In this document: positions 31,532 to 40,043 of the stretch, piece after piece | How the letters are laid out: each line of letters begins with the position of its first letter | How positions within the stretch are numbered: the stretch's first letter is position 1 | Assembly: GCA_014621425.1 (NCBI GenBank) | Contig: JAANBB010000375.1 | Coordinates: forward strand, 1-40,043 | Length of the DNA: 40,043 bases | Direction: 5' to 3' | From: Cylindrodendrum hubeiense | Taxonomy: Eukaryota > Ascomycota > Sordariomycetes > Hypocreales > Nectriaceae | Position numbers and translations under genes: made by a program | The notes under the pieces: generated by a model | What the model was told of the DNA's origin: nothing | Database searches by the model: none | What the model saw: only the letters and a program-made list of their open reading frames with translations

Positions 31532-33604
31532 TCAACCGCCATTGCTCGCAGCCTGGTTGCTGTTCGCAGCATTGCCCTTGCCGCCTCCGCCTCGTCCGCG
31601 TCTGCCACGTCCGGACGACTTCTCTGGAGCCGTCGTCGACGCGGGGGCTCCTGACGCAGGAGCCGTAGTTGCGGGTTTCTTGTCTTTGCGCTCCAGGACC
31701 TGCACAGTGCCCTGGGCAACAGTGATGGGGCTGGCCGACACAGCCTTTACTAGACCTTCGTGCTCGGAAAAGTCCACATAGGCGAAGCCTTTGCGCTTGT
31801 CAATCTCCACAAACGTGATGGTACCAAAGATCTCAAGAGATTGCTTGAGAAGAGCCTCAGTGACCCCTTGAGAAGGGTTGGCATGCTTGACAAATCCACG
31901 GGTCGCATCGGGAGTGACAGTAGTAGGCTTTTTCTGGGATGATCCGGACTTGGTTGAACCGCCTTTCGGACCGCTTGGCGTGGCTGACGCCCCCTTTGAA
32001 CCAGAGGCTTGAGTGGTGGCCTGCGGCGCAGCGTTCGGTGTTGATGGTCGGGAAGATTCAGTATCGACACCTTTCTTCTTGAGGAGAACCACAGGTGGGT
32101 TGGCGACACTCGAAGACTGTGCTGTCCCACCCTCTGTAGCCTTGCTGTTCTTCTCAGAGTTCTTGCCTCCTCGGGTCCTGCGACCCGGAGCCTGCGACTG
32201 TGACTTCTGTGCAGAAGCGCTGGCAGACCGGTTCTTGGGAGTTGGGGCAGGCGCATCAGTCGGCTTGGCGGGTGAAGCCGGTCGATCGGTAGCTGCCGGA
32301 GCAGCAGGCTCTTTGTTGGACGTGGATTTAGTATCTGTGTCCGCTTTAGCAGCATCCTGCCGTGCCTTTCTATGAGCACTGCCGGGGCTGAGGCCAAGGT
32401 CCCGCTGGAGAATCCTGGCGGCCGCAGCGATACCAGCCCGACGACTCTTGGGAACATCCTGAGCATTCGAGTCCTTGATCTGACTGGCCGCATTTTTGGC
32501 CGCAGCCGCGGCCTGCTCGGTAGCAGCCTTCTTAGTAAGAATCTTGACAGTCTCCTTGGGAGCCTTGTCTGACTTCTCACCCTTCTCACCCTTGCCCCTC
32601 TTCTTGGTTGACTCCTCGTCCTTAGAACCTCCCTTGCCCTTTCCGCCCCTGGATTCGCCCTTGGAGTTCTTGGAAGCTGCAGAGTCCTTGGCTTTGTTGG
32701 CCTTCTTTTCTTTGAGGTACTCAATTAATGGGGTTGTCGTAACCTTGGATTCTGCTTTGGAGATATCATCCGCGTCATCTGCATCGATGTTCTGATTTGG
32801 TGGCGCTGGGTTGGCAAGATCCTCGAGGAATGCCATGAACTCGGGATCCTGGTCGATAGTCCCTTGGCGTGCATCGGTACGCTTCTTGTTGCTCGGGATC
32901 TTCTTGTAGATGGCAAACTCAACCGCAGGTGGCCCGATAAGGGACGGGTTGTTGAAGGTGGCCTTGGCGTCCTCCCAGGTAGAAGTCCGGACAGAGTCGT
33001 TCAGAGCCATGATGTCATCTTTCCTCACGACATGAAGATAGGCGCGACCAGGCCGTGACGGCTTGGATGGACTTGATAGTCCATGTTAGCGAATTGAGCT
33101 ATTCTGCATAAGAATGTACGGCGTACTCGTTGGAGATTTTCCCAGGCGCATAGGAGAACCAGTCGACTCTCCCCTTGCCAACATCCCATTCATTTCCCAG
33201 AATAGACGCGAACTCAGTTTGTGTCATCCCGGGAGGGAGGCGCCGGATCACGAGCTTCTCGCCTTCATTGTGAGGCTTAGTCTTGGCCGGCTTAGGGGCA
33301 TCGCCCTCAGTCGCATTCTTCACCTTCGTCAGTTGGTGGGACAATTCTCGGTTGCAGATGGTAATTCTGTTCGCACCTTGGTCGCATCACCAGACTTTCC
33401 ACCAGATCCTCTGCCTCTTCCTGGTTTGCTGGGCGCGTGATTCTCGTGAGAACCCTTGCCCTTGTTTGGGTCAGATATCAAAGTGACCTGTGTTTTGCCC
33501 TGTGCAGGAGCCCTCACCTTGCCAGATTCGTTGGCCTGGCTCGCTGGCGCGGGGAGAACCCCATTAGCCCGACGAGACAGGACTTGCGGAGCCTGTGTTG
33601 ACAT
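31532..33604 (-). CDS. UPF3: Nonsense-mediated mRNA decay factor UPF3
   Basis: UPF3 bridges UPF2 to the terminating ribosome in nonsense-mediated decay. Exons 33604-33377, 33323-33127 and 33071-31532; introns 53 nt (GTGCGA...GACGAAG) and 55 nt (GTACGC...ATCAAG); 654 residues. The UPF3/SMG4 RRM-like domain spans about 98-270: EKLVIRRLPPGMTQTEF, then across intron 2 KISND-PSKPSRPGRAYLHV, and GPPAVEFAIYKKIP...GTIDQDPEFMAFLEDL. A long Lys/Ala/Ser-rich disordered middle includes nuclear-localisation-like basic patches. Near the C terminus is a second RRM-like unit (about 530-605: ALLKQSLEIFGTITFVEI, KGFAYVDF), followed by an RGG-like tail (GRGRRGRGGGGKG). The donor at 33126 was chosen over the GT at 33119 because only it keeps the frame. 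Divergent from SIT4. Confidence 0.9.
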
Positions 33605-34149
33605 CTTGCATGCCGTAACAGTGCCCGAAGTGGCGTTGATCCTGTAAAAGGGACTGAATTGCTCAGGGACCTTGTAAGGCTTGATATGTCGCGGCCTTGT
33701 GCTGTGAATGCCCCGCCAAGCGCCAGTGGGGCGGATTGGGTGAATATGCGATTAGCCAGATATGATATCTCTATCACGTGCAACCCAACCCCACGGAAGA
33801 AAGAGTCTCTCCAAACGAGTTCAGAAGCCCGGATGAAGAGACCAAGACAGGAAAGGATTATTGACAAGTTCCAAGAGACAGCTGTGCATACATAAATCCT
33901 TGCAAAACTGCACCAGAGCGACGCAGAAGCGCAGAGCCAGTGGTAGCCGCCGAGGAATTCCCGGCGTCTCACGATCACACCCCTCCATTATCTAAGACCC
34001 ACCCCCATTCGCTCCGCCGAGTTGTCCCAAGAGCCAGCCAGAGGGCCAAGGTACCTCCGCATCGCCTTGCATCGCTGGGCTGATATATATCCATATATCC
34101 CCCGCCGCCGAACTCTCTCACCTTTCTCTGCGACGGGGTATGCCATAAC
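33605..34149. promoter_or_regulatory. Bidirectional promoter between UPF3 and SIT4
   Basis: A 545 bp stretch from which UPF3 (minus) and SIT4 (plus) are transcribed apart. A TATATAT-ccATATAT block at about 34084-34099, roughly 55 bp before the SIT4 ATG, is the only TATA-like element; at that distance it may lie in the leader. No open frame is supported. Confidence 0.5.
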
Positions 34150-35536
34150 ATGGCTACGAACGTACCTCGACCGGGCCCCGCCAACCTGGGGCCCAATGCC
34201 GGACTCGATGAATGGCTTGAGGAGGCGAAGCAGTGCCACTATCTGCCCGAGAGGGCCATGAAGGAGCTGTGCGAGAAGGTTAAAGAGATCCTGATGGAAG
34301 GTAAGATTTGGTGCCCTAGAGCTTGATAGGCCGCCCTCGTTGACGCGACATCGCAGAGTCAAACATCCAGCCGGTCTGCACTCCCGTTACCGTGTGCGGC
34401 GACATCCACGGACAGTTCTACGACCTCCTCGAACTCTTCCGAGTGTCTGGCGGCATGCCGGGCGAGACGAACGCCCAGGCCCCGAAGACGGCAACGACTG
34501 TCATAACCTCCGACGATATCGAACCGCCCACCGAGATCACAAACCCCAAGCTGAGGAAGAAGATAAAGTCTAGTGGTGATGGCCCCAGCAGCAGCGGAGC
34601 TGAGGGCGCAGAGGACCCGGAGGCCGATGAGGTAGAGGAGGACCCCGATGCCACGATGGCTGACCGCTTGGATTCTGGCGTCAGTGTAACCGCAACCCAG
34701 AGCCAGAGTGCGGACACCCGATACATTTTCCTGGGAGACTTTGTCGATCGAGGATACTTCAGCTTGGAGACGTTCACATTACTCATGTGCCTCAAGGCCA
34801 AGTGAGCTCTCCTCCGCCTGTCCATCAAGCCCATCTGGCTCCCTTGCTTACCAATCGTGCAGATACCCCGACCGGATAGTCCTCGTTCGTGGAAACCACG
34901 AGTCGCGACAAATCACCCAGGTTTACGGATTCTACGAAGAGTGTCAGCAGAAGTACGGCAATGCGTCGGTTTGGAAGGCCTGCTGCCACGTCTTTGACTT
35001 CCTTGTTCTGGCTGCCATCATTGATGGCGAGATTCTCTGTGTCCATGGAGGTCTGAGCCCTGAAATCAGGACTATCGACCAGATCCGTGTCGTTGCGCGA
35101 GCCCAAGAGATTCCTCATGAAGGCGCTTTTTGCGACCTGGTGTGGTCAGATCCAGAAGACGTTGAGACCTGGGCCATCAGTCCTCGCGGCGCCGGCTGGC
35201 TGTTTGGCGACAAGGTCGCGACGGAATTTAATCATGTGAACGGACTGAAGCTGATTGCGCGAGCGCATCAGCTTGTCAACGAAGGATACAAGGTATGGCA
35301 ACTCCCTCACATCTCCACTGCCGACTCGCGCTGACCACAATCAGTATCACTTCCCGGAGAACTCTGTTGTAACGGTTTGGTCCGCTCCCAACTACTGTTA
35401 TCGCTGCGGCAACGTCGCATCCATCATGGCTGTGGACAAGGACTTGAACCCCAAGTTTAGCATCTTTTCGGCTGTACCCGACGACCAGAGACACGTGCCC
35501 ACGAACAGAAGGGGACCCGGTGACTACTTCTTGTGA
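34150..35536 (+). CDS. SIT4: SIT4/PP6-type serine/threonine phosphatase catalytic subunit with acidic insertion
   Basis: Four exons (34150-34300, 34357-34801, 34863-35292, 35345-35536), introns 56, 61 and 52 nt, 405 residues. It is a metallo-phosphatase of the PP2A group acting in TOR signalling and the G1/S transition with SAP-type partners. Metal and catalytic motifs: GDIHGQ (65-70), GDFVDRG (177-183), GNHES (209-213), then HGGLSPEI and the late [11 protein letters not shown]. The PP2A-type end YFL (403-405) is kept as a methylation site. [11 protein letters not shown] and [18 protein letters not shown] match SIT4 rather than PPG1 or PP2A. Between VSGGMP (85) and YIFLGD (173) lies an 87-residue segment where yeast Sit4 has about four; it is acidic and Ser/Gly-rich and contains [17 protein letters not shown]. 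The insertion is in frame and not flanked by splice signals. Confidence 0.93.
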
Positions 35537-35866
35537 TGAGGGATGAAATACACGTAACGGATGGAATGATTCGGTGTTGCATGTAGAATAGCATAGGGTC
35601 AAGATACCCGTGGACTCTAGGTGAACTTCAGTGGGAAATCTGGTTGGTTAGAAACAGTAACAATTGACTTTCAGCAAAATGGGGCAAATGTTCGAGTTTG
35701 AAATCATGTGGCCATTAAAATGGCTCGCCTCGCTATCTTCACCTACAACAATATGTTCCAAGCTAGAATGACACTTCTGTTGAGGCCTTGAGAATCTTTA
35801 TCTTTTCAGTGGCGGTGGTCGGGACTCGATCTTTTAGCTGCACGCATTTTTCACCCCTCACACAAA
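35537..35866. other. Intergenic region between SIT4 and TYW2
   Basis: 330 bp on the same strand: SIT4 3' flank and TYW2 promoter. Somewhat AT-rich. The TYW2 start lies in a pyrimidine/A-rich context (cacacaaaATGcc). No other feature. Confidence 0.6.
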
Positions 35867-37027
35867 ATGCCTAAGCCAAAGACGCCGAAGGCCAATCCAA
35901 TCCAAACCGCTATCCAAACCTGGGTGGCCTCAGTACGACAGCCAGATGGAGACGAGGATCATAAGGTATGGCAAGATGGTCTCTTAAACAGCGCCCCTAA
36001 GCGCTTTACAATCTACGAGCCGATGGCGCTGCTTCCATCTGGTAGTTTCACCAATGAGACCTGGACAACTACTCTGGAAAGCGTCGGCCAGGATTCCTCC
36101 GCGCAGCTATGGTCTTTGATATTAAAGGAACTCTCGACTCAAGCTAAAGGCGTTTTATCGCATTTGGCAGCGAACGAGGGCATCCCTCTGCACAAAAATG
36201 GAGTGAAGGACGAGAACGTGCTGAGGAGCCCTAGTGGTCTGCGCATTCTCTACGGCGACTTTGGCCCTGCTCAAGCCACAACGGAAGCGATGTCAGAGGC
36301 CGACTTTGATAAGGCACTGTGGGTATCGACGAAACAGAACGGGATACTCCAGACATGGGCGCCGAGGTGGACCATGTTTAGTCGTGGTAACATCAAAGAG
36401 AAGGCAAGATTACTGGACATGGAGAGTCCGTCGGGCTCTGGCCTATGTGAGAAGCCCTGGGCCGTAGACCTCTATGCTGGCATTGGTTACTTTGTCTTTT
36501 CTTATGCCCGCTTAGGCATGAGAGTTCTTTGCTGGGAGATAAATCCTTGGAGCGTCGAGGGCCTGCGACGAGGCGCAAGAGCTAATCGGTGGAGCGTGAG
36601 AATTGTTCAGGGACATGAGTTGGAGTTGCCAGTTGAAGAAATTCTCGCTGGAGGAGACCAGATTATTGTGTTCCTTGAGAGCAACGAGGATGCGCTGGGG
36701 AGGATTCAGTCACTACAGGCGCAGGGCATGGTTCGAGAGATTCGGCATATCAACTGTGGCTTCCTGCCCACGAGCGAACCAACATGGAGGCATACATGGG
36801 AGATGTCTGCACCGTCAACCGAGACGTGGCTGCACCTCCACGAGAACGTGGGCGTCAACGACACAGAGACCAGGCGGCAAGCGATCCAACACCGGTTTGA
36901 GGGCTGGAGGGACGGCAGTGCAGAGCGAACAGTCAAGGCCGAGCATGTTGAGTTGGTCAAAACGTTTGCGCCAGGCGTCTGGCATTGCGTCTTTGACGTT
37001 CATGTTACAAATTCTAGCTGTCAATAG
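35867..37027 (+). CDS. TRM12: tRNA wybutosine-synthesising protein 2 (TYW2/Trm12)
   Basis: Single exon, 386 residues, ATG at 35867. TYW2 transfers the 3-amino-3-carboxypropyl group of S-adenosylmethionine to 4-demethylwyosine at position 37 of tRNA-Phe, a step toward wybutosine, which supports frame maintenance at Phe codons. The methyltransferase-like fold carries the signature AVDLYAGIGYFVFSYA (199-214), followed by the acidic strand-end motif CWEINPWSVEGLRRGARAN. The upstream RILYGDFG and the later FLPTSEPTW segment (where Trm5-like enzymes carry an NLP motif) also fit the family. The N-terminal half is variable, as is usual. It acts in the cytosol. Its stop is 91 bp from the converging SSP120 stop. 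Confidence 0.9.
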   Translation: MPKPKTPKANPIQTAIQTWVASVRQPDGDEDHKVWQDGLLNSAPKRFTIYEPMALLPSGSFTNETWTTTLESVGQDSSAQLWSLILKELSTQAKGVLSHLAANEGIPLHKNGVKDENVLRSPSGLRILYGDFGPAQATTEAMSEADFDKALWVSTKQNGILQTWAPRWTMFSRGNIKEKARLLDMESPSGSGLCEKPWAVDLYAGIGYFVFSYARLGMRVLCWEINPWSVEGLRRGARANRWSVRIVQGHELELPVEEILAGGDQIIVFLESNEDALGRIQSLQAQGMVREIRHINCGFLPTSEPTWRHTWEMSAPSTETWLHLHENVGVNDTETRRQAIQHRFEGWRDGSAERTVKAEHVELVKTFAPGVWHCVFDVHVTNSSCQ

Positions 37028-37118
37028 CAATATTATCAAAGTACAAATCATCCGTCATGATATCATACGCTCCACCCGCGCCTCTATCCTACCACGGGAA
37101 GAAAATCCAATGCCCAGC

Positions 37119-37766
37119 CTAGGATGACCGTCGGAACTTGGAGGGGATGTTGGCTTCGACAATGGGGATCTGGTTCAAGGCCTCGAGGCGGTCTTCCTCA
37201 TCCTCCAGCTCCTCATGCTTCTTGAAGTGCTCGATATCCTCGGGGTGGTTCAGGTCCTCGAGCTTGGTGTTCTCGTCGTGGTACTTCTCCCAGTGGTGGA
37301 TCTCGTACTCATACTCGTCGTCGCCATGGTGGCCGGGGCCGGTGCTCAGATCGGGCAGCGTCTTGCCCTGGGCGATGAAGTTGGTCCACTCCTCGAGGCT
37401 GACGGCGAAGTCGCCGTCCTTGTCGAGGAGGTCTAGCAAGGTCTTGAGGACCTCGTCTCTTCGGGCCTGTGGCATGTCCTTGTTGGATACATCCATGAGA
37501 CCATATGTGCGCTGCATCTCTTGAGCTTCCCACCGGCCGTTGCTATCGTAGTCGTGCAGGGCGAAGAAGGAGCTGGCGTCCCAGCCCGCGATATGGTGCT
37601 CCTCTGTACTGCCATGTTAGAAATGCCGAGGCAAGAAGGGTAGCACAAGGAACATACCGGCCATGTGTTTCGTCATCCAATCGGCGCCTTCGGGGACGAT
37701 GGGCTGCTGGGAGTGAGCTGCGACTAGGCCGGCGCAGGCGGCGCTCAGAAGGACAGCTGGGCGCAT
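37119..37766 (-). CDS. SSP120: Nucleobindin-like EF-hand secretory protein (SSP120 type)
   Basis: Two exons (37766-37658, 37603-37119) around a 54-nt intron (GTATGT...GTACAG), 197 residues. An N-terminal signal peptide (MRPAVLLSAACAGLVAAHS) directs it to the secretory pathway. The motif WMTKHMAEEHHI, completed only by splicing, plus ASSFFALHDYDSNGRW is typical of Ssp120/nucleobindin-like proteins, which in yeast associate with the Emp46/Emp47 cargo-receptor lectins. Two EF-hands are visible: DYDSNGRWEAQE (about 54-65) and DKDGDFAVSLEEW (about 98-110), with Asp/Asn at the expected calcium positions. The C-terminal third is strongly acidic (HHGDDEYEYEIHHWEKYHDE, LEDEEDR). There is no HDEL retention signal; it ends in KFRRSS. 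Divergent from ORC6. Confidence 0.88.
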
Positions 37767-38517
37767 CGTTGGTGGTCGTGTGTTGCGGGCTAGGGGACAG
37801 AATCGCAGGGTCCTGAAGGGTGGGATTGAGGTGACGGCCAGGCGGTGGATGCGGATGGAAGATTGAAGCTGGTTGAGAGACGTGGCCCAGAGATCGTCGA
37901 AGATTAGAGGATTGCGAGTGATCCGATATCGATTGAGCCTTTCGTGGCCACTGTCGTAATGGCTGCTGTGGAGGTTGTCAGGGGCGGCACGAGGCGGGCC
38001 AATTTGAGCGGGGAGCTTAGCTGCTGAAGCTCAGTGGCCTCGTCTGGGGGGGGGGCGGCGCTGGAGTGGCTGCTGGAGCGTGGTGGGGAGGGACCCTGCA
38101 GGGTGCCCGCTGGAATGGAATTGAATACCTTATCCATATCAGCTACGGTTACGCTGCCAACGATGGCATTGACTTCTTGCCAGAGCATTTGCACCATAAT
38201 GCCTGGAATGAAATATCGAAATATCCGCTAAACTAGAACCGAAATCGCTGAAGAGACAAATCTTCTGCCCCCAGTCTCTTCCCAGAGATTGGGTGGTTCC
38301 CCATGTCTCTTGGTATAGCTGGGGTTCGTACAGATTAGTTTGGCAGGTGTCAAGCGCTGGGGCACTTAGCCAGCCTCCCGTGACTTGGCGTCGGAGTCGT
38401 CCCCGGCTGCGCGTCAACCAAGGCGCGTATTCTATACCCGCCGCTGACTCGGAGCCTGGACCACGTTCCATCCTTGACATCACCGCTCCCCACCGACAGG
38501 TGACGATAACCGCCAAG
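37767..38517. promoter_or_regulatory. Bidirectional promoter between SSP120 and ORC6
   Basis: 751 bp between two divergent genes. A G10 run lies at 38046-38055. I looked for an exact MluI cell-cycle box (ACGCGT) near ORC6 and found only the partial words GCGCGTC and GCGCGTA around 38405-38430. No supported open frame. Confidence 0.5.
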
Positions 38518-39723
38518 ATGAGTCGCCAAATCGATCAAGCGTTGCTCTCGTTGATGCCAACGTATACGCAAGATCTTCCGCCATCTCTACTAGAGCTTGC
38601 CGCCTCTCTCCTTACCCAGTCCCGAAATCGTGCGAGCATGTTGAAGGCTGAGGAAGAGATTGCGAGGCTCTATGCTTGCGCCAACATTGCCTGTGACAGG
38701 TAATGCAACTTGATTTGGGATTCAGTCATCGGTCAAAAGGCTAACTGTATCAGACTGAAGATAACTCTTGATCTACCGCCAATCGAGCCACGACCGCCAA
38801 TCCCCCCCCGCATCTACAAGCGACTGTACGCGCACCTGGATAACATCCTCCCCAACGCTGCATCAACTCCCAGGACCCCCTCTGGTCGTATGAGGACGCC
38901 GAGTGCAAGATTGAAGGATCTCGGTAGCTCGCCTGCCTCAGGAACCCGAGTACCATCTCGTGCCACGCCGACCAAGGAGAGAAGCCTTGCACAATGGCGG
39001 ACCCCCTCAAAGGCTGGCGACGGGACGCCCGCCAAATCTGCCAGCAAAACAATCGTTGCCGTACCTGGAAATGGACTTCACCCCTGGATCCAACCCGCTA
39101 CTCGGTTCATCTGCCAGGAAACCAATCACAAGAAGCTTGCCCCCACCATCCTTGCTGGCATGGAAGCGATTATTACCCCTGGTGGACGAAAGACGGAGGA
39201 CGAATGGGTGCTTCAAAACGTGACGGCTTTGTTTGCAGCCATCTACTTCTTCGTCACCATGCGGATTCGCGCACTTGCATCTGGGGAAGCGATTGATCGT
39301 GATGGCTATGTTCCACAAAGAAAGGAGATTCTTGCTTTGCTTACTCGGGCTCGCAAAGAGGTTACCATCGTAGGCATGGACGACGACGATGCATGGAATG
39401 GCTGGAACAAGCCCAAAACAGGCGAGTTCGATGACGCAGTTGCAAAGGTGAATGAGCGTGGCTGGCTCACTGGGGACTGGTACAAGGGCATTACGGACGT
39501 GGCCAAGTTAGCCCAGCGCAGCCAGCTCGATGACGTTGAGATGATTGATGAGGAGGCGATACCCACGATGCAGATCAAACGAGCGGACACGATGTTTCAA
39601 GACAAATACGATTTTCTCAGCGAAACGAAACGCGCAGATCACACAGTTTGGAAAGATTCGATGCTCGCCAAGATTGTTCAATTGACGGCGACGGGCGCCG
39701 CCATGGAACTAGATACAAAATGA
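38518..39723 (+). CDS. ORC6: Origin recognition complex subunit 6 (ORC6)
   Basis: Exons 38518-38699 and 38754-39723, intron 54 nt (GTAATG...CTAACTGTATCAG), 383 residues. ORC6 is part of the complex that marks replication origins and helps load MCM helicase. The N-terminal cyclin-box-like fold runs from ALLSLMPTYTQDLPPSLLELA to RIYKRLYAHLD (9-90). A basic Ser/Thr-Pro linker (97-160) holds seven S/T-P sites (99, 102, 109, 120, 132, 144, 152), three of them TPxK. The C-terminal half contains the second fungal ORC6 domain (TRFICQETNHKKLAPTILAGME, ALFAAIYFFVTMRIRALASG). The acidic end region (LDDVEMIDEEAIP) precedes a short terminal helix. The first in-frame ATG (gccaagATGag) was used. Identity is from recalled fungal ORC6 pattern. 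Confidence 0.86.
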
Positions 39724-39863
39724 AGGATCCAAAGACCAGCTTCTCGACCATATTATATACGTATCAACCATTCCTCCTCATTTTCCCTCACATTTTGCAC
39801 CTCAAAATTACCATCCAAGCCAATATCGATGTGGCGCGGATCGTCATGTCAGGCAAGAGTCGT

Positions 39864-40043
39864 TTACTTGCGGGCAGCGCCGGAAGCGGTAGCTCGGGCC
39901 CTGGTGATGAAAGAGGAGACACCGGAAGCAGCACCCTCACCACCGAAGCCGGGAGTCTGCTCGCCGCCGAAGCCGCCAGTGGGAGTTCCAGTGGGCCGGG
40001 TGAAGCTGCCAGTGAAGTCGCCGCTAGCACCAGGAGTGTGGTG
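39864..40043 (-). CDS. C-terminal end of an unidentified protein, cut by window edge
   Basis: The last 59 codons and stop (TAA at 39866-39864) of a minus-strand gene. The chosen frame reads Gly/Thr/Phe-rich repeats (SGDFTGSF, PTGGFGGEQTPGFGGEG) followed by ASGVSSFITRARATASGAARK. The repeats and an amphipathic basic tail make this frame far more plausible than the Leu/Ala/Ser-rich alternative at 39788-40030. The family is not recognised from this fragment; tails of this kind occur on several cortical or coat-type fungal proteins. The stop is 140 bp from the converging ORC6 stop. Confidence 0.6.
   Translation of the reverse strand, partial: HHTPGASGDFTGSFTRPTGTPTGGFGGEQTPGFGGEGAASGVSSFITRARATASGAARK

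Noticed and set aside
31750..32724. 324-codon frame on the minus strand within UPF3
   Set aside because: Arg/Ser/Pro/Leu shadow of the low-complexity middle of UPF3 in another frame.

Overview
The window looks like nuclear DNA of a filamentous ascomycete (Pezizomycotina, probably Sordariomycetes). The support is: short introns (52-163 nt) with GT..AG ends and CTAAC/CTGAC-like branch sites, moderately GC-rich DNA, long CT-rich leader regions, and fungal-type proteins such as MED8, IQGAP/Rng2, RMD1, UPF3, SIT4, TYW2, SSP120 and ORC6. The rank below class is a guess. There is no sign of a bacterial operon, CRISPR array, transposase, reverse transcriptase, tRNA or rRNA.

Layout. 1-14194: three minus-strand genes, MED8 (cut by the left edge), a choline-sulfatase-type sulfatase, and a large IQGAP, with a 4.9 kb gene-empty stretch between the sulfatase and the IQGAP. 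16011-20081: an RMD1/DUF155 membrane protein (plus) converging on a triose-phosphate-translocator-family transporter (minus). 20082-25854: 5.8 kb without a credible gene but with several low-complexity and G-rich repeats. 25855-31015: three plus-strand genes, a heptad-repeat coiled-coil protein, a flavin split-barrel (PPOX-like) protein with a C-terminal membrane anchor, and a claudin/SUR7-like four-TM protein ending in a zinc-ribbon-like motif. 31532-35536: UPF3 (minus) and SIT4 phosphatase (plus), divergent from a 545 bp shared promoter. 35867-40043: TYW2 (plus) converging on SSP120 (minus), which is divergent from ORC6 (plus), then the C-terminal end of an unidentified minus-strand gene.

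Most genes are housekeeping functions: transcription (MED8), mRNA surveillance (UPF3), tRNA modification (TYW2), DNA replication (ORC6), cytokinesis (IQGAP), TOR/PP6 signalling (SIT4) and secretory cargo handling (SSP120). They do not form a pathway or a biosynthetic cluster. Splice junctions were worked out by eye, and each gives an uninterrupted family-like protein. Two genes each carry one extra base that breaks the reading frame: the IQGAP inside a near-identical 87-nt repeat, and RMD1 at a run of six C. I treat these as probable assembly indels or recent mutations.

I did not find a convincing undescribed system. The items most worth a second look are the IQGAP repeat frameshift, the nested inverted repeat at 6302-6399, the zinc-ribbon tail on the SUR7-like protein, the acidic insertion in SIT4, and the overlapping donor sites in UPF3.
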